Positions 1 to 9,119 are shown, numbered from the stretch's first letter. The stretch: DNA of 48,693 nucleotides from Candidatus Thermoflexus tengchongensis (GCA_016842085.1 JAEVEX010000009.1:1-48693), one strand, 5' to 3'. Notes: generated by a model not told the origin, from the sequence alone. Made by a program: numbers and translations.

Positions 1-110
1 CCCTTAACCTGCTCAGAGCCCTGGGTTACCGGTTCGTAGTCGATGGATTTCGGGCCTTAAGCGCCTGGCCTGACCGGGGTCTAAGCCTGCTGATCCGCCG
101 AAAGCCATGA
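1..110 (+). CDS. C-terminal fragment of an unidentified protein
   Basis: One frame is open from the window edge to a TGA at 108-110 and gives 35 residues ending in LLIRRKP. The other two forward frames close within the first 40 bases. The piece is too short for a family call. The hydrophobic and basic residues near the end could fit the last strand of a methyltransferase-like fold, but that is a guess. The next gene on the same strand begins 88 bases later with its own ribosome binding site, so the two need not be co-transcribed. Confidence 0.4.
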   Translation, partial: LNLLRALGYRFVVDGFRALSAWPDRGLSLLIRRKP

Positions 111-198
111 AAACTGGAAAGCCCTGCAGCCCGCTCTCACCCCCTTGACAAGAACATAGTTGTCTTTCGGCTTCCAAACTCGATGAACAGGAGATCCC

Positions 199-1773
199 AT
201 GCGAGCCGCCGATTGGATCCTGGAGAACGCCTGGACCTACACGCAGGATCCCGAGCAGCCGATGGCTGAAGCCCTGGCCATTGTCGGCGAAAGGATCGAA
301 GCGGTGGGCTCCATCGATGAGGTGCGCTCCTGGAAGGGTCCGCGCACCCGGGTTCTGGATCTGAAGGGCGCGGCCGTGCTCCCGGGCCTCATCGATGCCC
401 ATTTGCATCTGGAAGGCTATGCCCGCCGTCGGATGGGCGTGGACGTGGATACGCCTGCTCTGGAAGAGGCCCTGGAACGTGTGGCCCGTCGAGCGGCTTA
501 CACCCCGCCGGGGAGCTGGATCACCGGTCGGGGATGGTTGCAGGAACGATGGGGGCGGTTCCCCTCCGCTGACGATCTGGACCGGGTGGCACCCGCGCAT
601 CCGGTGGCCCTCTGGGCCCGCAGCGGGCACGCCCTGTGGGTCAACCGGGAGGCCATGCGCCGGGCCGGCGTCACCCGGGAAACCCCCGATCCCCCCGGCG
701 GGCGGATCGCTCGGGATCCAGCGGGAGAGCCGACAGGTCTCTTCTTCGAACGGGCGATCGATCTCATTGCCCGGGCGATCCCGGAACCCTCTGTGGAGGA
801 GCTCGCCGAGGCCCTCTATGAGGCGCTCCACGAGCTGGCCGCCATGGGTTTAACGGCGGTCCACAACTTCGATGGTCCCCGGTCCTTTGCGGCCCTGCAG
901 ATCCTTCGCGAGCGAGGGGATCTCCCCATACGGGTGGTTCAGCATCTTCCCCTAACGATGCTGGACCAGGCCCTGGCTCTTGGCCTGCGAACCGGTTTCG
1001 GAGATCCATGGCTGCGCATCGGGGCGGTGAAAATCTTCGCGGACGGCGCGCTGGGCCCGCGGACCGCCTGGATGCTGACGCCATATGAGGGTGAACCGGA
1101 AAACCTGGGCATCGCGTTCACGCCTCCGGAGGCCATGCGGGAAGCAGCCCGGCGGGCCACGGCCGCGGGCCTGTGGCTGGCCATTCACGCGATCGGGGAT
1201 CGGGCCAACCGGGAGGTCCTGGATCTCTATATGGAGCTGCGGGAGCTGGAGGGACGGCTGGGGATCCCGCCGGAGGCCCGGCGTCATCGCATCGAGCATG
1301 CACAGCTCGTGCATCCCGACGATCTCCCGCGGCTGGGCCAGCTATGGATCATCGCCTCCATGCAGCCCATCCACGCGATCTCCGATCGCCCCATGGCGGA
1401 GCGCTACTGGGGGAAACGATGCGCCACCGCCTACGCCTGGCGCAGCTTGAAGGACCATGGAGCCCGGCTGGCCTTTGGCTCCGATGCCCCTGTGGAGCCG
1501 CCGAACCCATTCTGGGGACTGCACGCTGCCGTGACCCGCGATGGCTGGTATCCGGAGCAGGCCCTCTCCCTGACGGAGGCCCTGGAAGCCTATACCGTGG
1601 GCCCGGCATGGGCCGCCGGGACGGAGCGCTGGCAGGGCCGCTTGCGGCCCGGGATGTGGGCGGACCTCATCGTGCTCCCGGAGGACCCTTTCCGGATCCC
1701 TGCGGAAAGGCTTCGTGAGCTGGAAGTTTTGGGCACCATGGTGGGCGGGCGCTGGGTTTATCAGCCAATGTAA
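199..1773 (+). CDS. Amidohydrolase family 3 (YtcJ-like) metal-dependent hydrolase
   Basis: This 524-residue protein is a member of the amidohydrolase superfamily (Amidohydro_3, YtcJ-like), which hydrolyses C-N bonds of amides or cyclic ureas with a zinc centre in a TIM barrel. The metal-binding HxH is visible as H68 and H70 in DAHLH. Further along are KIFADGALGPRTA, the histidines of AIHAIGDRA and HRIEHAQL, and the late aspartate in FGSDAPVEP, all in the usual order. Length is normal for the family. There is no signal peptide, so it should be cytosolic. The ATG at 199 follows AGGAG at the right distance. The substrate cannot be told from sequence. The gene stands alone, convergent with the EamA gene. 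Confidence 0.88.
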   Translation: MRAADWILENAWTYTQDPEQPMAEALAIVGERIEAVGSIDEVRSWKGPRTRVLDLKGAAVLPGLIDAHLHLEGYARRRMGVDVDTPALEEALERVARRAAYTPPGSWITGRGWLQERWGRFPSADDLDRVAPAHPVALWARSGHALWVNREAMRRAGVTRETPDPPGGRIARDPAGEPTGLFFERAIDLIARAIPEPSVEELAEALYEALHELAAMGLTAVHNFDGPRSFAALQILRERGDLPIRVVQHLPLTMLDQALALGLRTGFGDPWLRIGAVKIFADGALGPRTAWMLTPYEGEPENLGIAFTPPEAMREAARRATAAGLWLAIHAIGDRANREVLDLYMELRELEGRLGIPPEARRHRIEHAQLVHPDDLPRLGQLWIIASMQPIHAISDRPMAERYWGKRCATAYAWRSLKDHGARLAFGSDAPVEPPNPFWGLHAAVTRDGWYPEQALSLTEALEAYTVGPAWAAGTERWQGRLRPGMWADLIVLPEDPFRIPAERLRELEVLGTMVGGRWVYQPM

Positions 1774-1807
1774 CCGTTCGTTCTTCGCCCGGCAGGCCTG
1801 TATCTCC

Positions 1808-2722
1808 TCACCTTCCCTCGCCCCGGGGCTCTTCGGGCCGTGGAGGGGAGAGCGGGGGCTTCTCCAGCGAAGCGGGGGCCCGGGCGGTCGGGGCCTGGAC
1901 CATCCATACCACCCCCAGGATCACCAGCGCCGCGCCCAGATAGCCCAGCGGTCCGAAGCGCTCGCCCCATATCAGGTAAGAAGCCACGGTCGCCACCACC
2001 GGCTCCAGGGTCGCCACCACCGCTGCCCGGGTTGCTTCCAGCCGTCGAAGACCGGCATAGTAGATCAGGTAGGCCAGATACGTGGAACAGATCGTCAGGA
2101 AGGCGATGGCTCCCCAGGCTGCCGGCTCCGGTCGATGGAACGAGATGAGGGGGAGGAGGCTGAGGGCCCCCGCCGGCATGGCGTAGGCGAACAGGGTTGG
2201 GGTCTCATAGCGCTGAAGATAGATCTTCCCGAAAAGGTAATACAGGGCATACGTGAATCCAGAGACCAGGCCCCACATAATCCCGGCGAGATGGATCCGC
2301 ACCTCCCCACCCTGCAGGCTGACGCCGGCTACTCCGAGGAGGGTCAGGAGCAGGGCGGCCAGCTTATGCGCGCCCATGGGCTCCCGGAGGAAGATCCACG
2401 AGAGGAGGGCCACCCAGGCGGGCGCCGTGTAAAGCAGCACGGCCGCCATCGCTCCGCCCCCGGCCTGCACCGCGAGCTGGAAGGAGGAATAGAACAGCGC
2501 CACTCCGATGGGGCCGAAGCCCAGCATGATCGGGAGATCCCGCCAGGCCACTCGAATCCGGCCGATCAGGAAGGCATGGGCTCCGAACAGAAAGCCTCCG
2601 AAAACCGCTCGCCAGAAAGCGACCTCCAGAGGTGTCAGCCCATGGGCAAAGGCCAGCCGGCTCACGGGGCCGATCAATCCCCACAGGAAGGCTGCAGTCA
2701 GCATATAGAGATAGCCGATCAT
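1808..2722 (-). CDS. EamA/DMT-family transporter
   Basis: This is a drug/metabolite superfamily permease of 304 residues with two EamA repeats and about ten membrane helices. The first repeat begins MIGYLYMLTAAFLWGLIGPVSR and the second near residue 150 with IMWGLVSGFTYALYYL. Motifs such as AFWRAVFGG and YTAPAWVALLSW fit the family. I chose the ATG at 2722 because AGAGG precedes it; an in-frame ATG at 2746 would add eight residues. The hydrophilic tail is proline-rich. The family exports or imports small metabolites, often amino acids, but the substrate is unknown here. It lies 67 bases downstream of an MFS gene on the same strand and may share its transcript. Confidence 0.87.
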   Translation of the reverse strand: MIGYLYMLTAAFLWGLIGPVSRLAFAHGLTPLEVAFWRAVFGGFLFGAHAFLIGRIRVAWRDLPIMLGFGPIGVALFYSSFQLAVQAGGGAMAAVLLYTAPAWVALLSWIFLREPMGAHKLAALLLTLLGVAGVSLQGGEVRIHLAGIMWGLVSGFTYALYYLFGKIYLQRYETPTLFAYAMPAGALSLLPLISFHRPEPAAWGAIAFLTICSTYLAYLIYYAGLRRLEATRAAVVATLEPVVATVASYLIWGERFGPLGYLGAALVILGVVWMVQAPTARAPASLEKPPLSPPRPEEPRGEGR

Positions 2723-2789
2723 GGAGACCTCTGCGGCGACCCCCATGGGTTTAAGGATAAAGGATCTCCAGCGGCTGCATACTCGCTCC

Positions 2790-3956
2790 TCAGCGGGGCA
2801 TGCGAAGAAAGACGCTGAGGGCCATCAGTTCCATCCCGATGGCGAAGGCGATCACCCCTCCCAGGGAGAGATCGTAGAGCGCTCCCATGGCCGCGCTGCC
2901 CAGGAACCAGGCCAGCCCGTAGATCCCGTTGAACAGGCCATAGGCCGTGCCGCGTTCCTCCCGGGCCACCAGCGAAGGGATGGCCGCCCGCATGATGGTC
3001 TCCTGCCCTCCGATCACCGCCCCCCAGAGCATCACGCCGATGAGCAATAGCAGGGGGTAACCGGAGAAGATCAGGGGGGCCGCAACGGCGCTGAAGGCCG
3101 GGATCGTCACCAGAACCCGGAGGCCGAAACGATCATACAGGGCGCCGAAGAGCAGGCCGGCGGCGGCATCCACCAGCATGGCCGCAGCGAACAGCACCGG
3201 GATCACGGGATCCGCCACGAGCCTCATCTGCTTCAGGTGAAACGAGAGCAGCTGGAAGTGAACCAGCCCGGCGACGCTCAGGGCCACGAAGATCAGATAC
3301 TGCCGGAAGCGTGGATCCGCGGTGCCCTTCGGGAGCGCCTTTCCTGGATCCGTGGGGGGGACCTCCAGGTGCTGGGGGGTGGGATAAAGCAGGCGGGCGG
3401 TGATCAGGAGACCCAGGGTGAGCAGCGCGGGGATCAGCAAGATCCCGAAGGCCAGATCATACCGCCCGGATAGCTGAAGGATCAGCGCCATCCCCAGGGG
3501 GCCTCCAACCGCCCCGATCTGGTCCAGGGCTTCGTGGAGGCCGAAGCCCTTTCCCGGCCCGATCTCGCTGGCGGCGTAGGAGAGCATCGTATCCCGGGCT
3601 GGGGTGCGGACGGCCTTTCCCAGCCGCTCGATCAGGATCAGCACGGCAGCGGCCGGCCAGGCACGGGTCAGGGCCAGGAGGGGGATGGCGAGCACGCTCA
3701 TGGCGTATCCGGGGATCGTGAAGATCCATGGCCGGCGCAGGCGATCGGTCAGGTAGCCGTAGAGGGGACGCAGCCCATAGCTGAGGAGCTCCCCGATGCC
3801 GCTGATCATCCCCACGATCGCTCCGCTGGCTCCCAGCAGCGCCAGGTAAGGTCCCAGGATGCTGCGGGCGCCCTCGTAGGTCACATCGGCCATCAGGCTG
3901 ACCAGGCCGAAGAGCACGATCAACCGCAGGGCTCGCTGGCGGTTCGAAGCCGACAT
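2790..3956 (-). CDS. Major facilitator superfamily transporter
   Basis: This 388-residue protein has about twelve hydrophobic segments. The loop between helices 2 and 3 (GYLTDRLRRPW) matches the MFS motif A pattern, and GALYDRFGLR is the matching loop in the second half. The text around ERLGKAVRTPARDTMLS resembles the group of MFS proteins annotated as putative drug or metabolite exporters in Chloroflexota and Deinococcota. The start at 3956 has GGAGGG upstream at a good distance. Substrate is unknown. The EamA gene lies just downstream on the same strand, so the pair may be a two-transporter operon. Confidence 0.87.
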   Translation of the reverse strand: MSASNRQRALRLIVLFGLVSLMADVTYEGARSILGPYLALLGASGAIVGMISGIGELLSYGLRPLYGYLTDRLRRPWIFTIPGYAMSVLAIPLLALTRAWPAAAVLILIERLGKAVRTPARDTMLSYAASEIGPGKGFGLHEALDQIGAVGGPLGMALILQLSGRYDLAFGILLIPALLTLGLLITARLLYPTPQHLEVPPTDPGKALPKGTADPRFRQYLIFVALSVAGLVHFQLLSFHLKQMRLVADPVIPVLFAAAMLVDAAAGLLFGALYDRFGLRVLVTIPAFSAVAAPLIFSGYPLLLLIGVMLWGAVIGGQETIMRAAIPSLVAREERGTAYGLFNGIYGLAWFLGSAAMGALYDLSLGGVIAFAIGMELMALSVFLRMPR

Positions 3957-4138
3957 GGGCTGAACCCTCCGGGACGCATTTGGGGGCTTGGCCCCCAGGG
4001 GGATATTGTCTCACGGTTGACCTCTTCCTGGGAGCTTTTGGGGAATGGCCATCCCGTTGCCCGGATGGAGGCTGAACCCCTAAGCCCGGAGGTGGGGGGT
4101 GGGCAGGGCTTTTTAATGTTCTGAGAGATAGGGGGGTG

Positions 4139-4185
4139 CAGGGGGCAAAAGCCCCCTGCCGGGGGGCTGCGGGGGGTGTCCCCCC
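4139..4185. repeat. Pair of G/C-run hairpins between the MFS gene and gdh
   Basis: Two perfect inverted repeats stand side by side. One has CAGGGGGC and GCCCCCTG arms around AAAA (4139-4158); the other has GGGGGG and CCCCCC arms around TGT (4171-4185). They lie in the roughly 300-base gene-free stretch 3957-4254 between divergent genes. No U-tract follows on either strand, so they are not classical terminators. They look like a short intergenic repeat element. I see no gene in this stretch. Confidence 0.5.
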
Positions 4186-4254
4186 ACCTTCTCCCTCCCC
4201 TTCCTGTCTGGATGGGTAAGATCTTCGAAAAGCCCTGGGGGGTGGGGCTGGAAA

Positions 4255-4284
4255 TTGACGGAAATCCAGATTCCCTGGTAAAAT
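4255..4284 (+). promoter_or_regulatory. Sigma-70-like promoter ahead of the leader or small RNA
   Basis: TTGACG at 4255-4260 and TAAAAT at 4279-4284 are separated by 18 bases. Both boxes match the bacterial consensus in five of six positions. Transcription would start near 4291. There is no start codon with a ribosome site before the terminator at 4369-4404. Confidence 0.65.
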
Positions 4285-4290
4285 GGAAGT

Positions 4291-4404
4291 GAATCCACTG
4301 GAGATCCTCTCTTTCACCGATGAGGCTGTGGAAAATTGTCCGCATAGCGGATCTGGATGGGATTCAGCGGGGCCACCTTGCCCGAGGTGGCCCCGTTTTA
4401 TTTT
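4291..4404 (+). ncRNA. Candidate structured leader or small RNA upstream of gdh
   Basis: The interval from the predicted start site to the terminator is about 114 nt and has no credible coding frame. Bases 4292-4296 (AATCC) can pair with 4360-4364 (GGATT), and 4302-4307 (AGATCC) with 4349-4354 (GGATCT). These enclose a loop in which CCGC at 4340-4343 could pair with GCGG at 4347-4350. The last hairpin and the AGATCC pairing share bases 4349-4350, so the two folds compete. It could be a stand-alone small RNA, or a leader controlling read-through into the glutamate dehydrogenase genes. I do not recognise it as a known riboswitch, SRP RNA or 6S RNA. Confidence 0.5.
4369..4404 (+). terminator. 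Rho-independent terminator in the gdh leader
   Basis: GGGGCCACCT (4369-4378) and AGGTGGCCCC (4385-4394) form a perfect 10-bp stem with a six-base loop. GTTTTATTTT follows directly. This is the clearest intrinsic terminator in the window. No complete plus-strand gene lies upstream of it for more than 2.5 kb, so it must act on the short transcript from the 4255-4284 promoter. Confidence 0.85.
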
Positions 4405-4508
4405 CTGACGGGCCTGTCGAATCCTATCCAGGGCTGTGCGACGGATTCCCCGGCGTAAATCCCGCTCGTGAGGATCCGACCAGGAATCCTTTTTAAGGAG
4501 CGCTTGCC

Positions 4509-5792
4509 ATGGCGGTGGAACAGATCCGGCAGGAGACCCTGAATCCCTTTGAGATTGTTCAGAAGCAGCTGGACGAGGTCGCCCAGGTGATCGGCCTGGA
4601 GCCTCACGTTCATGAGATGCTCCGCTGGCCCAAGCTGGAGATCCAGGTCACCTTCCCCGTCCGCATGGACGATGGGTCGATCCGGATCTTCCGGGGGTTC
4701 CGGGTGCAATATAACGATGCCCGGGGCCCGGCCAAGGGTGGTATCCGTTACCATCCCCAGGAAACCATTGATACAGTGCGGGCCCTGGCGGCGTGGATGA
4801 CATGGAAGACCGCGGTGATGGATCTGCCCCTGGGCGGCGGGAAGGGCGGCGTGGTGTGCGATCCCAAGCATCTCTCTCAGGGGGAGCTGGAGCGGATCAG
4901 CCGGGCCTACATTCGGGCCATCGCCCCCTTCATCGGGCCGGAGCGGGATGTGCCCGCGCCGGATGTTTACACGAACCCTCAGATCATGGCCTAGATGATG
5001 GATGAATACAGCACCATCGTCGGTTACAACGCCCCCGGGGTGATCACGGGCAAGCCGCTGCCCCTGGGCGGAAGCCGGGGGCGGGAAGACGCCACCGCCC
5101 GGGGTGGGATCTATGCCACCCGGGAGGCGGCGAAGGTGCTTGGCCTGGATTTGAACGGGGCTACAGCTGCCATCCAGGGCTATGGGAACGCCGGCCAGCA
5201 TGCCCATCGGCTGGGGGTGGAGCTCCTGGGCCTGAAGGTGGTGGCCGTCAGCGACTCCCAGGGTGGGGTTTACAACCCCAGGGGGCTGGACTTCGCCGCG
5301 CTGTCGGCCTGGAAGCGGGAGCACGGCACCGTCGTGGGCTTCCCGGGGGCCGATACCCTCACCAATGAGGAGCTGCTGGAGCTTCCGGTGACGGTCCTGT
5401 TCCCGGCCGCTCTGGAGAACCAGATCACCGCGGAGAATGCCCCGCGCATCCGGGCCCGTATCGTGGCGGAGCTGGCGAACGGCCCCACCACCCCGGAGGC
5501 CGATCACATCCTCCACGAGAACGGGGTTTACGTCATCCCGGACTTCCTGTGCAACGCGGGCGGGGTCACGGTCTCCTACTTCGAAATGGTGCAGAACGCC
5601 TACGGCTACTACTGGAGCGAGGCGGAGGTCCATCAGCGGCTGGATGAGAAGATGACGGCAGCTTTCCACGCGGTGCATGAGACCGCGCGGCGCTACCGGG
5701 TGCATAACCGGCTGGGTGCTTACATCGTCGCGATCGAGAGGACCATCTCCCCAACCTCAGGCTCTCATCTGCATCCGCTGGAAGGAGGAACT
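4509..5792 (+). pseudogene. First glutamate dehydrogenase, interrupted by an in-frame TAG and lacking its own stop
   Basis: The first 161 codons give a normal Glu/Leu/Phe/Val dehydrogenase N-terminal domain, with [29 protein letters not shown] and [17 protein letters not shown] then stands at 4992-4994 where the neighbouring paralogue has TGG (Trp). Two ATG codons follow, and the same frame continues through the dinucleotide-binding domain ([46 protein letters not shown]). The usual last dozen residues and stop codon after GAYIVAIER are missing, and the frame runs without a stop into the next gene. All catalytic lysines and the aspartate are intact, so the damage looks recent. It could be a sequencing error, a true pseudogene, or a gene read by suppression or re-initiation at 4995. 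Confidence 0.75.
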
Positions 5793-7139
5793 ATGGCGGT
5801 GGAACGCTCGGTGGAGGTTTCCTACAGTGCTTTCTACTCTCCCTCGCCGGAAGCTGTTCGGAAGGGCCTCCAGGCCTGGCATGCGGCGCTGGCTCAGTTC
5901 GATAAGGCCGCCCGGATCCTGGAGGCCTCGGGCCATCCCCTCAAGAAGGGGCTCATTGAATTCCTGCGCCGCCCCAAGCGGGAGCTGATCGTCAACTTCC
6001 CCGTCCAGATGGACGATGGGTCGATTCAGATGTTCACCGGCTACCGGGTGCACCACAATGCCGTCCGCGGCCCAACAAAGGGCGGCATCCGCTACCATCC
6101 GGATGTCACGCTGGAGGAGGTGCGGGCGCTGGCGATGTGGATGACCTGGAAATGCGCGCTGGTGAACATCCCCTACGGAGGGGCCAAGGGCGGCGTGGCG
6201 GTGGATCCCATGAAGCTCTCCCCCCGGGAGCTGGAGCGCCTCACCCGCCGCTATGCCACCGAGATCAGCCTGCTGATGCATCCGGGTGGGGATGTGCCCG
6301 CCCCGGATGTGGGGACCAATCCCCAGATCATGGCCTGGATCATGGACACGTATTCCATGCACACCGGCTTCGCTCAGCCTGCCGTGGTCACCGGGAAGCC
6401 CGTGGAAATCGGCGGGACGGTTGGGCGGGTGGAGGCCACCGGGCGCGGGGTGATGATGGTGGTCGCTGAAGCCCTGAAAGTAAACCGGATCCCCATCGAG
6501 CAGGCCACCATCGCTATCCAGGGCTTCGGGAACGTGGGCTCTCATGCAGCCCTTACCGCCTACCAGATGGGAGCCAAAGTGGTGGCGGTGAGCGATCTCC
6601 ACGGAGGGATTTATAACCCGAAGGGCCTGAATATCCCCCGTCTGGTTGAGCATGTCGGGCAGCATCGAACGGTCATCGGCTTCCCCGAGGCCGAGCCCAT
6701 CACCAACGCCGAGCTCCTGACCCTGAAGGTGGATGTGCTCATCCCCGCCGCCCTGGAGAACCAGATCACCGCGGAGAACGCCCCCCTCATCCAGGCCCGC
6801 ATCCTGGCGGAAGGGGCCAACGGCCCCACCACCCCGGAGGCCGATGAGATCCTGCTGGAGAAAGGCGTGTTCATAGTGCCGGACATCCTGTGCAATGCCG
6901 GCGGGGTGATTGCCTCTTATTTCGAGTGGGTGCAGGATTTGCAGTCGTTCTTCTGGACGGAGGAGGAGATCAACCAGCGGATGGAGCGGATCCTGCAGCG
7001 GGCTTTTTACGAGGTGCTGGCGAAGGAAGAAGAGCTGCGCCGCTATGGCCTGAAGCCGGGGGACTATCGCACGGCCGCCCAGGCGCTGGCGATCTGGCGC
7101 GTCGCCCAGGCGACCCTGATTCGGGGCATTTACCCGTAG
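5793..7139 (+). CDS. gdhA: NAD(P)-dependent glutamate dehydrogenase
   Basis: This enzyme interconverts glutamate with 2-oxoglutarate and ammonia. It has 448 residues, slightly longer than usual because of an N-terminal extension. The substrate domain shows [29 protein letters not shown] and [14 protein letters not shown], which carry the conserved lysines and catalytic aspartate. The Rossmann domain shows [14 protein letters not shown] and the C-terminal [16 protein letters not shown]. The ATG at 5793 is preceded by GGAAGGAGG, an excellent site. The broken paralogue upstream reads into it in the same frame, so a 714-residue fusion starting at 4995 is also possible. Paired GDH genes occur in Thermus, where one partner is regulatory. 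Confidence 0.93.
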   Translation: MAVERSVEVSYSAFYSPSPEAVRKGLQAWHAALAQFDKAARILEASGHPLKKGLIEFLRRPKRELIVNFPVQMDDGSIQMFTGYRVHHNAVRGPTKGGIRYHPDVTLEEVRALAMWMTWKCALVNIPYGGAKGGVAVDPMKLSPRELERLTRRYATEISLLMHPGGDVPAPDVGTNPQIMAWIMDTYSMHTGFAQPAVVTGKPVEIGGTVGRVEATGRGVMMVVAEALKVNRIPIEQATIAIQGFGNVGSHAALTAYQMGAKVVAVSDLHGGIYNPKGLNIPRLVEHVGQHRTVIGFPEAEPITNAELLTLKVDVLIPAALENQITAENAPLIQARILAEGANGPTTPEADEILLEKGVFIVPDILCNAGGVIASYFEWVQDLQSFFWTEEEINQRMERILQRAFYEVLAKEEELRRYGLKPGDYRTAAQALAIWRVAQATLIRGIYP

Positions 7140-7191
7140 GCGATACCCCGGGATTCCTCCAGAGGAGCGGGGGGCCTGGCAGGTCATCCTG

Positions 7192-7217
7192 GGGGCCTGT
7201 CAGGCCCCTACGCCTTT
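7192..7217 (+). terminator. Probable terminator after gdh
   Basis: GGGGCCT (7192-7198) and AGGCCCC (7202-7208) form a perfect 7-bp stem with a three-base loop. A TTTT run follows after a few bases (about 7214-7217). It sits 53 bases after the gdh stop codon. The gap before the T run makes it weaker than the terminator at 4369. Confidence 0.5.
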
Positions 7218-7276
7218 TCATTGAGAGAATGTCCTTATGAGGCGTGGCCAGCCTTAGGAGCCGCTGAGGGGAAAGG

Positions 7277-7699
7277 ATGTCCGGAGAAGCGACCCGCGGG
7301 GTTTATGTGCTGTGGCTGGAGGTATCCGGGGAGGTTCAGATCGGCCGCCTGGGGCGCTGGCGCCTGAACGGCGGTTATGCCTATGTGGGCTCCGCGCAGG
7401 GCCCGGGTGGGCTCCGGCGGCTGCAGCGCCATCGGGATGTGGCCGAGGGCCGGAATCCCACCCGCCGCTGGCATATCGATTTCCTGCTGGCCGTCGGCGC
7501 ATGGCGCGGGGCCTTCATCATGGAGACCGATGATCCTCGCATGGAGTGCCAGCTGGCCCGCGCGCTGGCGGAGCGGTTGCCCCCCGCGATCCCCCGGTTT
7601 GGCAGCAGCGATTGCCGCTGCCCGACTCACCTTTTCGCTATCCCCGATGTCGCCCGGTTCCACCAGCTGATGTTTGAACTGGGCCTTCATCCAATTTGA
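7277..7699 (+). CDS. GIY-YIG-like DUF123 protein
   Basis: The 140-residue product belongs to the DUF123 family, a GIY-YIG-related domain seen alone or fused to endonuclease III in archaea and thermophilic bacteria. The family signature is visible as RGVYVLWLEV, YAYVGSAQGPGGLRRLQRH, RRWHIDFLL and the conserved cysteines in MECQLA and SSDCRCPTHLF. The length is that of the stand-alone form. The ATG at 7277 lies behind a purine-rich GAGGGGAAAGG. A role in DNA repair is usually supposed from the fusions but has not been shown for this protein. It is followed by a strong hairpin and a T run. Confidence 0.85.
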   Translation: MSGEATRGVYVLWLEVSGEVQIGRLGRWRLNGGYAYVGSAQGPGGLRRLQRHRDVAEGRNPTRRWHIDFLLAVGAWRGAFIMETDDPRMECQLARALAERLPPAIPRFGSSDCRCPTHLFAIPDVARFHQLMFELGLHPI

Positions 7700-7747
7700 T
7701 CCGAAGTTCCTCCATCGGCCTTTTCCAGAAGGCTCCTGGGGGCGCCG

Positions 7748-7791
7748 GGGCGCCGAAGGTGCCCCGGCCCCAAAAGGGTTTTTTCTCCCCT
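7748..7791 (+). terminator. Terminator after the DUF123 gene
   Basis: A 10-bp stem, CCGGGGCGCC with GGTGCCCCGG around GAA, contains one G-U pair. TTTTTT follows about 12 bases later. It lies some 50 bases past the stop at 7699 and separates this gene from the glycoside hydrolase. Confidence 0.55.
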
Positions 7792-7907
7792 CCTGGAGGT
7801 CCAAAGGGTCCTGGGATAGGAGGTCCGGGAAGATCGCTGGCCCTGCGCTTCTCCGATAACATGGGGGAACAAGCGGGTGCAGATCCTCGCCTTCAGGAAG
7901 GAGTGAA

Positions 7908-9038
7908 GTGCGCGCGCTCACCCCACAAGGCCCATGGGGCGCCGGGCTTCGCGCCGCCGGCCGGATCCTGGCCCTGGCGTTCCTGGTCCTTTCATCCTCC
8001 GCCAGAGGGCCGCTGGCGCTGATGCTGGCTCCCCCTCGTGTGCCGGAGACCCTGAACCCCGTCGTGGGTATCCACACCCGGGTAACGGATGAGGTGGACC
8101 CTTCGCGGATTTACCGCACGTTTGAGATGGCCCGGGCTATGGGAGCCGCGTGGGTGGTGGAGTTCTTCCCATGGCCGTATCTGGAACCGGCACCGGGCCG
8201 CTACGCCTGGGGGCACAGCGATCTGCGGATCTTCCTGGCCCGACGGGAGGGCCTGAAGGTCATCGCCCGCATGGGGATGGTCCCGGCGTGGGCCCGCCCC
8301 TGGCGCGCCCCGGCCACCTACCTGGGGGCCGAGGCGGTTTTCCCCTTCGCCCGCTTCGTGGCCGCCTTTGCCGCCCGCTACCGGGATCAGATCGCCGCCC
8401 TGGTGATCTGGAACGAGCCCAATCTTTACATCGAGTGGGGGGAGCGACCGCCGGACCCGAGCGCCTTTGTCGCCCTGATGAAGGCGGTGTATCCGGCAGT
8501 CAAGCAGGTGGCGCCGGACCTGCCGGTGCTGGCCGGCGGACCAGCGCCCACCCTGGAGGATTCGCTCCACGCGATGAACGATCTGCGGTTCTTGAGAGAG
8601 GTCTACGTTAGGGGGATCGCTGCCTACATCGATGGATGGGCGATGCATCCGTATGGGTTCGGGAACCCACCGGAGGATCCTCCGGATCCTCAGCGTCTGA
8701 ACTTCCGCCGGGTGGAGCTGATGCGGGCGATCATGCGGCTTTACGGCGATGAACGGCCGATCTACATCACCGAGACGGGCTGGAATGAATCGCCGGAATA
8801 CGATCACAGCCTTCCACCGGAGGTGCGGGCGGATTACACGGTGCGGGCCTATGAATACGCGCGGCGGAACTGGCCGTGGTGCCCGGCGGTCGCGATGTGG
8901 GCGTTGCGCTATCCGTGGCGGGAGGATCCGATCCTCGAAGGATACGCCTTCCTCGATCTGGATTTCCGACCCCGGCCGGTCTACGAGGCCGTTCGACGTT
9001 ATGCCCATGGGGAGGGATCCATCGACGCGGATCGATGA
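7908..9038 (+). CDS. Secreted cellulase-fold glycoside hydrolase
   Basis: The 376-residue protein starts at a GTG behind AGGAAGGAG and has a signal-like N-terminus (RILALAFLVLSSSARG). The body is a TIM-barrel glycoside hydrolase of clan GH-A. The general acid/base glutamate is in ALVIWNEPNLYIEW and the nucleophile glutamate in PIYITETGWNESPEYD, the usual spacing for this clan. Other clan features are HPYGFG and the final strand VAMWALRYPW. The exact GH family cannot be fixed by eye; GH39, GH5 or an unclassified beta-glycosidase are possible. It should act outside the membrane on plant or microbial polysaccharide fragments. The neighbours do not define a pathway. Confidence 0.8.
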   Translation: MRALTPQGPWGAGLRAAGRILALAFLVLSSSARGPLALMLAPPRVPETLNPVVGIHTRVTDEVDPSRIYRTFEMARAMGAAWVVEFFPWPYLEPAPGRYAWGHSDLRIFLARREGLKVIARMGMVPAWARPWRAPATYLGAEAVFPFARFVAAFAARYRDQIAALVIWNEPNLYIEWGERPPDPSAFVALMKAVYPAVKQVAPDLPVLAGGPAPTLEDSLHAMNDLRFLREVYVRGIAAYIDGWAMHPYGFGNPPEDPPDPQRLNFRRVELMRAIMRLYGDERPIYITETGWNESPEYDHSLPPEVRADYTVRAYEYARRNWPWCPAVAMWALRYPWREDPILEGYAFLDLDFRPRPVYEAVRRYAHGEGSIDADR

Positions 9039-9119
9039 ATGATCCGGAAGGGATGGCCGGTCGTGGAATGTGGTAAACTGGCCTCCACAATGCGGAGCAT
9101 CGATGGGAGGGAGGAAACG

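Noticed and set aside
145-168. TTGACA with a GACAA/TTGTC inverted repeat before the amidohydrolase
   Set aside because: No -10 box lies at the right distance, and a 5-bp dyad with an 8-base spacer is not rare enough to call an operator.
4320-4496. A 58-codon frame starting in the gdh leader
   Set aside because: It lacks a ribosome binding site and runs straight through the terminator stem, so translation is unlikely.
4992-4994. TAG in gdh read as pyrrolysine or another recoded residue
   Set aside because: No pyrrolysine genes are seen, the family has Trp at this site, and a single G-to-A change explains it.
4398-5705. Long minus-strand frame opposite the first glutamate dehydrogenase
   Set aside because: It is a shadow of the GC-rich coding strand. 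Its product is rich in His, Pro and Gly and has no start signal or family motif.
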